A DNA stretch of 64,000 bases from Tricholoma matsutake. Taxonomy: Eukaryota > Basidiomycota > Agaricomycetes > Agaricales > Tricholomataceae. A program made the translations under genes and the position numbers. Under the pieces are notes generated by a model. It was not told the origin of the DNA and made no database searches. It saw nothing but the letters and a program-made list of their open reading frames with translations. Where the stretch lies: positions 6,572,001 through 6,636,000 of the forward strand of contig AP026538.1 of the NCBI GenBank assembly GCA_026075535.2. The letters run 5' to 3'. Numbering within the stretch: the stretch's first letter is position 1; each line of letters starts with the position of its first letter. Of this stretch, positions 22,504-30,825 are shown piece by piece.

Positions 22504-23525
22504 TGATGATACTCAACCCAGGAAAACCACCAAAACTGCCAATGATATTTGCACAAGTCAGAGGAAGGGTGCGAGGCATTCTGAATGTTCATGGTCTGAC
22601 CAAAGGGAAAGACAACTAGTTGATACTAGTTGTAAACATAGTTCTATGAGAGAGGAAGGTGTTTGATGCGGTCCAATGTAGTATCGATCAATATCGACAA
22701 GGATCGACGAGAAAGATAGCGAACAATGTTGATCGTCGAGGGTCAATGTGTGAATTCTAGAGGAATTTTGGTAGATCAATAGTATGTGAAGGTTATAGCT
22801 GATGGCTAGGCAGTGTCAGAGTGGTTACTAGTGCTAGCGATAATTTGATCAAAGGTTGATTGAGGACAATGATGGTCGTAGAGGTTTCTCATCGATCGAG
22901 AAAGCTCATAGAAGTTTAGATAGTTTAGAGGATAGATCAGATTCTTAGAACTTTATACAAGGCAATATGTAAAGACAATTTCTTGTATTCCCAAGTAGAT
23001 ACTACAGACTTTTATATGTTTTAAGAGAAACTTCCTAAAATGGTATAAGAAACATGTGTAAGAACATGAGGCAAAGGATATGAGTTAAAACACAAGGCCA
23101 AAATGAGACTGGAATTCAAACAAGAAAGAGATATATCATATGACAAAGGAGTAATAAAGAGAAAGAACTAAAAGGAGACTGTCCTTGGTGTATGAACTGC
23201 CCTAAGTGTTGCAATAATCCATCCAGCAGGTTCTGTATGTGATAGGGGCTTGGAACGAGGCTGACCTACTATCAGCAGGTCTGAGCACAAGTTGGAATAC
23301 TCCCTGGCACATGGTATTCAACCATTTAGATAATGAACATGACACCCAATGTCATTCATAGTTTCTTGATGTTGATTGATAATGCTCAATGATGGTCGAT
23401 GATGGTCGACAATGTTTGATTGTGGTCACAGTTGCTCAAAGTTGATCAGGGATACTCGGTGTTCATTCGGAGGGTTCTTAGGGTGTCTCAAGGTAGTCCT
23501 AGAGTTGTGCGATGTAGTTTCTAAG

Positions 23526-24078
23526 TAGTGTTGCCAACGGCGCAGCTTGGAGCTGCAAGCCATTGAGCCGAGCTGCTATTTTGGGCCAGCTGTGCCAATA
23601 AATTGGCTCACAGCTCAGAGCCGCCCAGAGCCACTCAAGCCATGCCCTAAGTTGCCTCAAATTCAGAGCAACTGGAGGGCTTTAAATGTTCTTAAAACAC
23701 TATAAAACACTCTGTAGGAGTCCCTACTGCCATTTTGAATACATGTTGTTATACCCTACTCCCCAGAGCCATCTCTCGAGCATGTTTTGTAATAGGTATG
23801 AGATAGACATAGCCAAATAATCTCATCAAAGATACCAATCTGTGCAAAACTCAATAGTATGACTTGTTTCTTTTGTAATAATAGTCTACACAACCTATTT
23901 GACCATTAAAATACATAACTGAAGCATAAATACAACTCAGATTGCAAGCCCACAACTTTGGGCAATCTCAATCAGCTTAGCTGGATCAGAGCCACTCAGT
24001 GCGACTCAACGCCATTTTGATCAGCTCAAGTGCCTGAGCCACGCCGTGGGCAAGCCGAGCTGAGCCATGACATCACTA
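23526..24078. mobile_element. hAT-like non-autonomous element 2
   Basis: It is 553 bp. The ends are TAGTGTTGCCAACGG and, inverted, TAGTGATGTCATGGC. A perfect 8-bp target duplication TTTCTAAG flanks it (23518-23525 and 24079-24086). The interior has no coding potential and repeats GAGCTG/GAGCC-type words near both ends. Confidence 0.85.
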
Positions 24079-24312
24079 TTTCTAAGTACAATCAATGTCG
24101 CTGGTGATGTTTCGATGTGGTCAATATGATATCCCAATTGATAGACTTGGTCAAGAGTGGTCGCGCTGCTTCTGGGACATTGCAGTACTTTACAGTCCCC
24201 CACCTGTCCTAGTGGACTCTGACCGGACTGACTGGAGTCCACTGGAGTCCGAGTGGAGTCCGAGTGGAGTCCAATTGAACTACACTAAGTCATGTAGAGT
24301 TCAATTGCCCAT

Positions 24313-24390
24313 TGGAGTCCAACTGGAGTCCAACTGGAGTCCAACTGGAGTCCAACTGGAGTCCAACTGGAGTCCAACTGGAGTCCAAGT
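24313..24390. repeat. Left array of the 11-bp iteron GGAGTCCAACT
   Basis: There are about seven tandem copies just inside the left end of the element at 24183. It is the inverted counterpart of the right array. Confidence 0.85.
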
Positions 24391-24490
24391 GGAATGCATT
24401 TCAACCAAATGATAAGTCAATTAGATATGAGCTCAAAGGACTTCGGAGTTGGTGAATTTCATAAAGTACCCACAAAATAAATTTGTGTAC

Positions 24491-24572
24491 TGCAGGAATT
24501 GAACTCAAGACCTCACCATAAGGAATCACATGACAAACCAAACAAGTGTGCTCAACCACTTGAGCCACAGGA
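24491..24572 (-). other. tRNA-like (SINE-head-like) segment
   Basis: On the minus strand, TGGCTCAAGTGG resembles a Pol III A box and GAGTTCAATTCC a B box, about 60 nt apart. It is not a foldable complete tRNA that I can confirm. It is a possible SINE fragment carried inside the DNA element. Confidence 0.35.
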
Positions 24573-24678
24573 GATTTATTAGGGTTCAATATAAGGTTTA
24601 CTTATGACTCAACTTTTCATATTCTTTGAGGAGGCATTGTTCAAACAATTAAGATCAAAAAATTTTAATTAGCCACAT

Positions 24679-24920
24679 CCCTCGTGTAGGACACAAGGGA
24701 GTGGGTATAATATAATAATAAACAAAAAAAAACCCCTCTCGCATCTTGCGAGAGGGGGGGGATTATTACTATGTACATAAAAAACTAAACCCCTTGCGTT
24801 CGGCGCAAGGGGGGGATTTGTAAGTACTACAATATATATACCCCTCGCATTCAGTGCGAGGGGGGAGCAGAGATAAATTAAAAATAATAAAGACCTCCCC
24901 ACGCAAAATGTGGGGGAAGG
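24679..24920. repeat. Series of short hairpins with co-varying arms
   Basis: Inverted repeats lie at 24679-24700, 24733-24757, 24790-24812, 24841-24863 and 24894-24920. Most have the form CCCC-Y-rich arm, a short loop, the matching arm, then GGGG. The arm sequences differ between units but remain self-complementary. Confidence 0.7.
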
Positions 24921-25984
24921 GGGGTTGGGGGATGTGGTCTGGGGTGGGTGTCGTCGCCCACCCCTCCTCGCATGTGTCCATCGCCGTAGCAAGCTGCACC
25001 CATCATCCACCCTATGAGCAGAGGCTCGTAGGCATGGGGATGGGTGCCGTGATCATCGTAACCCTGGTGTACCCGCCATCCACCCAACGAGCAGGTGCTC
25101 GTCAGCGTGGGGTGGGTGTGTTGTCAGTTTTGTGGGTCTCCTAGTTTGGAGGGGTTGGGGGGAATGGTCAGTGATGTGGCATGCAAGGGAGGGGGTAGGT
25201 GGGTGCTTACCAGGTGGGTATTCTGCTCCGCAGGTCTCCCGGTACCCCTCTGCCGTCTCCTATCCTTTATCGACACCCTCACATCCCATTTGGATGGGGA
25301 GGAGGGGGCTGGCATGGGTGTCGTTGGGTCTGGGTCATTCTGGGTCCTGGTGCTGGTAGGCGGCATCATCATCGTCATCGTCGACTGCACACACTCACGA
25401 TCCACCCTACGAGCAGGGGCTCATAGGCGTGGGGTGGGTGTGTTGGCTTGTTTGTGGGTGGTGGTGTCGTTACTAGTAGATTATAACCTAGAAAACTCAA
25501 AAAATGAGTTAGTTAGTTGATAAAAACAAAAACCAAACAAAAAAACTTATGTAGGGCCCAAACAACGCGATCTGCATCATTTGGGCCTGCATTGGCTCAT
25601 TTGCGAGTGGTGGCATCATTCCAGTAGATTATAACCTAGAAAACTAAAAAAACAGGTTAGTTAGTTTATAAAAACAAAAAGCAAACGAAAAAAAAACTTA
25701 TGTAGGGCCCAAATGACACAATCTGCGTCGTTTGGGCCCACATTCCATCCATTCAGCTCGTTTGCAGGTGGTCGTGATGGCGGATTGGGTGTGGGAGTGG
25801 TGGCAGTAGGTGTCCATGCAGTGGTGGTGGTGGTAGAGAGAGGAGGGAAGGAGGCGGTGTCGACGGTGGTGGTGGTGGTGGTGGTGAGTGATGAGCTGGC
25901 ACATTTGATGACGCGGCAATATGCTTTGTCATACACAGCCGCACCACGGTACCTAATGCAAGTAGATGATGCCTCACACAAGGT

Positions 25985-26060
25985 ACTGTGGTGTAACAGT
26001 TATATTGTGCATCATGATTGATTACATAAGCAACCTACAGAGATCTGGGTTCAATTTCTT
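25985..26060 (+). other. Second tRNA-like segment
   Basis: TGGTGTAACAGTTA (A-box-like) is followed about 45 nt later by GGGTTCAATTTC (B-box-like). It is oriented opposite to the one at 24491-24572. Evidence is limited to these two boxes. Confidence 0.3.
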
Positions 26061-26248
26061 TTCTTACACACTTTTTCAGCGGAATCTGACTGGACTCCAC
26101 TTGGAATCTGACTGGACTCCATTGGACTCCACTGGACCAGTCCGAGTGGAATCCGGTGTTTGAGTGGATTCCACTCAGAGTCCAGTCAGACTGGACTGGG
26201 ACTGGACTGGCAACTTTGCAGGCAGTTGGCTGGTGAACAGTCCTGGTG

Positions 26249-26545
26249 GACTCCAGTCGGACTCCAGTCGGACTCCAGTCGGACTCCAGTCGGACTCCAG
26301 TCGGACTCCAGTCAGACTCCAGTCGGACTCCAGTCGGACTCCAGTCGGACTCCAGTCGGACTCCAGTCGGACTCCAGTCGGACTCCAGTCGGACTCCAGT
26401 CGGACTCCAGTCGGACTCCAGTCGGACTCCAGTCGGACTCCAGTCGGACTCCAGTCGGACTCCAGTCGGACTCCAGTCGGACTCCAGTCGGACTCCAGTC
26501 GGACTCCAGTCGGACTCCAGTCGGACTCCAGTCGGACTCCAGTTG
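26249..26545. repeat. Right array of the 11-bp iteron GGACTCCAGTC
   Basis: About 27 nearly identical tandem copies (297 bp) lie just inside the right end of the element at 24183-26582. Reverse-complemented, the unit is GGAGTCCGACT, one base different from the left unit. Confidence 0.9.
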
Positions 26546-26633
26546 GAGTCCGACGGGAAAGGTGGGGGAGTGTAAAGACCTCGGACATTGTAGGAGTTAG
26601 CTGATGTGATTATAATGTGGTTGTAATGGTGAA

Positions 26634-27325
26634 TAGGGTGTAGCAAGGTGACACCATGGGTTTCACTGGCAACACCATACCTGTCACCTGTGACACCATA
26701 CCTGTACAAACACCATACCTGCAGGTACAGGTTATAAGCACAGGTTTTGTATGGTGTTTCAAAAGTACAGTAGCACTTGAGTAACATGGCATTAACTATG
26801 TATAGCTAAAACAAAGATAAGGGTAGCTATACTAGAAAGTTATCCAACTTTTCTATACTGCTTCAACACTTGAATCCACATATAAATTATGATATAATGT
26901 TCAATTCTTTAACAAATCATCTGTCAACCTTTTTGATCCATCATGAAGAACACAAAGAAACTAGTAATTTGCTGCATTCTATCTCAGCAGAGTAGTTTTG
27001 GCATGAGAGGACCAATTTTTGGAAGGAACACTCAAGTCACCATGCAAAATAACATCAACTTCACTGAATTAGATCATTGTATGTCATAAGATCCCACAGT
27101 ACCAGGCAGATACATGTCCTTTTAACTCAAAGCAAAGAGCTCAGAAAAATTTTGGAACCACAAACCCTGATATGAAATCTATCCCAACTCAAACCTGTGA
27201 CAACCTGCAACACCATGAGTACAGGTGTGGTGTTGCCACAGGTACAGATATACAAACCCATACCTGCACCTGTGCTACCTGCAGGCAGAATACCACAGGT
27301 TCACCTGTACCTGTGCTACACCCTA
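26634..27325. mobile_element. hAT-like non-autonomous element 4
   Basis: It is 692 bp. Perfect 12-bp terminal repeats TAGGGTGTAGCA bound it, with a perfect 8-bp duplication ATGGTGAA (26626-26633 and 27326-27333). ACACCATACCTG and ACCTGT words recur near both ends as subterminal repeats. No ORF is supported. Confidence 0.85.
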
Positions 27326-27364
27326 ATGGTGAATCAGCCTTTGAGCTGAGAAGACAACCTATCA

Positions 27365-28830
27365 TTGTGTTTGAAGCTATTAAAGCAATTGTGGTCAGCC
27401 AGGACTGCCTCACAATGATAGATCACTCACCACAGACAACATTTTTGTCACCACAGATGCCAGCAACTTCTGCTCCAGGGCTGTCCTCTCCTTTGGCAAA
27501 ACTTGGGAGACAGCTCGACCAGTTGCCTTTGACTCAATGACCTTCAAAGGTGCAGAACTGAACTATCCAGTACATGAAAAAGAAATGTTGGCCATCATCA
27601 GAGCATTATGGAAGTGGCGAGCAGACCTCATTGGCAGTTCATTCACTATATTCACTGACCACAAGACACTGGAAAACTTTCACACCCAGCCAGATCTGTC
27701 ATGGTGCCAAGCGCGGTGGATGGAGTACATGTCGCAATTCGATGCAAAGATTGTGTACATCAAGGGTGAAAATAACACTGTTGCAGATGTCTTGTCCTGC
27801 CTACCTGTAACACTGTCCCCATCTAGTAACACAGCCATACAAACTGCTAGATCCCCTTACAAATACTGTCTGGATGATGATGATGATGATGGCGTAAAAA
27901 CCATCAATGCCATCCTGCCAGCAACCCACACTTGCCCACTGCTGACCACACATGCGCTGGCTGAAACAGACATTGCATCAACCCAGGCCATGACCGCAGT
28001 ACTGTCCATCTCTCAAAACCCAAAACTATGCATGGCTATCATTGATGGATACAAAACAGACTCCTGGTGCAAGAAGCTACATAGCGCTGCACCAAGTTCA
28101 CAAAAAGGAAAACCTGATGTTCATTGGGGAACAGCTTGTCATCCCCACATCGGGTAACATTCAAGAGACACTGTTCCACCTAGCACACGACTCACTAGGC
28201 CATTTTGGATTTGAAAATCCTACGGCTCATTGCAAAACTCATACTACTGGCCAAACATGCAGAAAGACTTAGAATCCACCTATGTCCTTAGCTGTGCCAA
28301 GTGCCAATGCAACAAATCCAAAACGACGAGACCCGTGGGTCCACTTCACCCCTTACCCATCCCTGACCAATGGGGGGACTCAGTTGTGATGGACTTTATT
28401 GGACCACTGCCTGAAGATAATGGTTTCGACTGTATTTTAACAATGACTGACCAACTGAACACTGACATCCAGATTGTCACAATGAGAATGGACATCACAG
28501 CGCCAGACCTTGCAGCCATCTTTTTCAACTGCTGGTACTGCAAAAATGGATTGTCATTGGAAATTGTATCTGACCGTGATAAGCTTTTCATATCTAAATT
28601 CTGGACTGCACTCCACAAGCTGACTGGTGTTAAATTGAAGATGTCCTCGGTGTACCACCCTCAAACAGATGGGGCAAGCAAGAGGACAAACAAAACTGTG
28701 AATCAGGCACTCTGATATCATGTAGCACAAAATCAGAAGGGCTGGGCATGGGCACTGCCACATGTGCATTTTGACCTGATGAATACTGTAAACAAATTGA
28801 TGGGTTTCTCCCCCTTTCAGCTGCAACTAG
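27365..28830 (+). pseudogene. Element X RNase H and integrase remnant
   Basis: It continues X from 3353. RNase H includes FKGAELNYPVHEKEMLAIIR and FTIFTDHKTLENF. The integrase zinc-binding region holds NSYYWPNMQKDL and CAKCQCNK. The core keeps VVMDFIGPLPED and EIVSDRDKLFISKFW, but at the third catalytic position HPQTDGASKRTNK has Lys where Glu is expected, so the DDE triad is lost. Frames change at about 27537, 28157 and 28714. Confidence 0.8.
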
Positions 28831-28852
28831 AATGAAGCCCTTGCTTAATTCT

Positions 28853-29472
28853 GCCCTTGATCACGCCAATCATGACAATGACTCCAGAAGAGCAACGTGC
28901 ATGGGAGCTGATTAACAAACTGCAGCAGGATGTCTTTGAAGCACAGGACAACCTCCTGAAAGCAAAAGTATCACAAGCTGCTTATGCGAACCTCACACAT
29001 GACCCTGACCTCGAGCTTGACATTGGGGACCGAGTCATGTTGTCCACTAAGAATAGGCAACAGCAATATGCTGCCAAAGGTGAAAAACGAGTCACTAAAT
29101 TTATGCCCAGATTCAACGGGCCTTACTTCATCTTGGACATAAACCATGAGGCTTCCACAGTAACCCTTGACCTTCCCCCCTCCTCAAATGTGTACCCAAC
29201 ATTCCATTCCATATGGCAGAAGTCATGCCATTCAATGAGAATGACTAGTTGCTCTTCCCTTCCCATGAACTAGCGTGCCCCAGCAGTATTATCACTGAAG
29301 AAGGAGTCCAAGAATACTACATGGAGAAGATCATCGACGCTCGCAAACATGGACATGGCATGCAGTACCTTGTTAGATGGCTAGGATATGGGCCTGAAGA
29401 AGATGAGTGGCTCGCTAGCTCAGAACTCACAGACAATGCAGTGTTGGACAACTGGTTGGCAGGAACACGGTG
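28853..29472 (+). pseudogene. Element X integrase C-terminus and chromodomain
   Basis: The integrase C-terminal barrel is seen as LDIGDRVMLSTKNRQ and FMPRFNGPYFILDINHEAST. A frame change near 29250 leads into a chromodomain with EYYMEKIIDARKHG, MQYLVRWLGYGPEEDEWL and VLDNWL, ending at TGA 29471-29473. The aromatic cage residues are retained. Confidence 0.8.
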
Positions 29473-29920
29473 AAGGTGTCATGTACAGTTCATTTTCATC
29501 ATGTCCCTGCTGCCAGTAGCTTTTCCCTTGAGGGTTTTTGATGCACCCGACGAGCAGTTTTTTATTTTTTTACACTTACCTACCTTCCTCTTTTCTCTGT
29601 TGCTTCACTGATGTTGTGGAATTTTTCAGAGGGGGGGAGGATGTAATCCTGGGGCTTACTCATCCATTACTCATATTTTGACATCTGTCACATTCCCCAT
29701 ATATAACTACTAACTCATCATTGTTCTTCCTTCTTCCCTTTTTTTCCTCTTACACTCACATCATTCACTGCTGTAGTCTTCCTATACTTCTCACTTCATT
29801 ATATACTCTGGTCCTATTCTGTCCAGTCTGATCCAGTGAAGCTTAACTCTATTTGAGGTAAGCTTACACAGGCACCTGATTTTTCTTTCCTATTTGACTC
29901 AACTCTCTCCAATGGGAGAC

Positions 29921-29996
29921 TCCTTGACATTGGGTCCTTGACATTGGACCCTTGACATTGGACCCTTGACATTGGATCCTTGAAATTGGACACCTC
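29921..29996. repeat. Tandem repeat of about 15-16 bp (CCTTGACATTGGA)
   Basis: About five imperfect copies of TCCTTGACATTGGAC follow one another inside the probable LTR of element X. Confidence 0.75.
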
Positions 29997-30288
29997 ATGC
30001 CAGGCATGAGGACTATCTTCTATTGTTCTCTGACATGCTGTGCCACAGCACTCCATGACATCGGACACCTCATGCTAGGCATGAGGCTTATCTTTCTATT
30101 GTTCATTCTATTCTTACTTGACAAGCATCTCACATTCTGATTGGACAATAGGTAGTTTGGAACCATATATGAGCTGTAGTTACACTCTGTGTATGACCTA
30201 ATTCAACCAATGGTCTTAAACTCAACCAGAACACTCAACAACTTAGAAAACCTCTAAGTTGTGATAACTCAAACTCAACAGTTGGAAA

Positions 30289-30649
30289 TAGTGTTGCCTT
30301 GACTGACTTGGGGCATTTTTGTATTTTTAAAATAACTTGACACAATGCACTCAGCTTGCTCAGTGTTGAGAGAGGACCAATTGACTTTTGGGGCTCCCTA
30401 CCTATGTAAATATTTTCAGAATTTTACACAATTGATATTGCCTTTGACTCATTTTTGCTGGTTGACTTGCAAAAAATAAGTCAAAGGCAATATCAATTCC
30501 AATAAATTATATAGAATTCTGAAAATATTTACATACATGGGGAGCCCCAAAAGTCAATGGGTCCTCTCTCAACACTAAGCAGGCCGAGTGCATTGTGTCA
30601 AGTTATTTTAAGAATACAAAAATGCTCCAAGTCAGTCAAGGCAACACTA
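30289..30649. mobile_element. Palindromic MITE, hAT-like (element 5)
   Basis: This is a 361-bp near-perfect inverted repeat: each arm (about 160 bp) starts TAGTGTTGCCTTGACTGAC. A perfect 8-bp duplication GTTGGAAA flanks it (30281-30288 and 30650-30657). The whole element can fold as one hairpin. Its end TAGTGTTGCC is shared with the element at 23526. Confidence 0.9.
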
Positions 30650-30825
30650 GTTGGAAAGCCTCCAACTGTGATACATGACAGATGGTCTACTTAGAAAGCC
30701 TCTAAGTACAGATAGCTGTATTGACTAGGGAAACACCCAAGTCTAGGACAGAACCCGATACAGTTGGAAAGCCTCCAACTGCAATACTCATAGCCAAGGC
30801 TAAGTAGAAGACCTATAGTCTTAAC

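Larger units (their letters stand above)
24183..26582. mobile_element. hAT-like non-autonomous element 3 with iteron arms
   Basis: It is 2400 bp. The ends CAGTACTTTACAGTCCCCCA and, inverted, GAGGTCTTTACACTCCCCCA match at 18 of the first 22 positions. A perfect 8-bp duplication GGACATTG (24175-24182 and 26583-26590) flanks it. Arrays of an 11-bp word lie next to both ends in inverted orientation. The interior holds a series of hairpins and two tRNA-like stretches. The long 11-residue repeat ORFs on both strands arise from the 11-bp array and are not genes. Confidence 0.85.
3354..27364 (-). mobile_element. Element Y: Ty3/gypsy retrotransposon inserted in X and heavily nested
   Basis: It is a minus-strand element with an LTR at each end (22504-27364 is 5', 3354-6216 is 3'). 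The LTRs start TGATAGG and end ATCATCA when read on the minus strand. Inside, from high to low coordinates, are gag with a CCHC knuckle, protease, RT, RNase H, integrase and a polypurine tract beside the 3' LTR. It is interrupted by element Z, a solo LTR and four hAT-like elements. Removing the insertions leaves LTRs of about 1.2 kb. The flanks TCAC (3350-3353) and TTGT (27365-27368) fit a decayed 4-bp target duplication TCGC, which also restores X's reading frame. Confidence 0.85.
22504..27364 (-). repeat. 5' LTR of element Y, hit by three hAT-like elements
   Basis: LTR sequence is present at 22504-23525, 24079-24182, 26583-26633 and 27326-27364. Subtracting the inserts at 23526-24078, 24183-26582 and 26634-27325 with their 8-bp duplications leaves about 1.19 kb, matching the other two copies. 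Confidence 0.85.
735..29641 (+). mobile_element. Element X: degenerate chromovirus, split by element Y
   Basis: Gag, protease and reverse transcriptase lie at 735-3353; RNase H, integrase and chromodomain continue at 27365-29472. The two halves rejoin in frame at the RT/RNase H border. The left half ends at GHQ and the right half begins FEAIKAIV, which is continuous in related fungal elements. The 24-kb gap is element Y with its own insertions. A purine-rich tract (about 29630-29641) precedes the likely 3' LTR. Many stops and frameshifts make it non-functional, and it is the oldest layer of the nest. Confidence 0.8.
29630..30825 (+). repeat. Polypurine tract and probable 3' LTR of element X
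   Basis: A run AGAGGGGGGGAGGA leads into TGTAATCCTGGGG, the probable LTR start at 29642. The far end is not defined because the 5' LTR is not in the window; 30825 is where a Z-like fragment begins. The sequence includes TATATAACTAC (29700), a 16-bp tandem repeat, two CTCATGCNAGGCATGAG palindromes, four small hairpins and a nested MITE. Confidence 0.5.

Noticed and set aside
24664..24920. CRISPR-like array
   Set aside because: Units are inverted repeats with differing arms, not identical direct repeats with unique spacers, and the genome is eukaryotic.
26035..26787. Long ORFs on both strands encoding 11-residue repeats (SDWSPTGVRLE, QSDSSRTPVGL and similar)
   Set aside because: They are produced by a tandem 11-bp repeat that lacks stops in several frames of both strands; codon context, strand symmetry and position in a transposon end argue against a protein.
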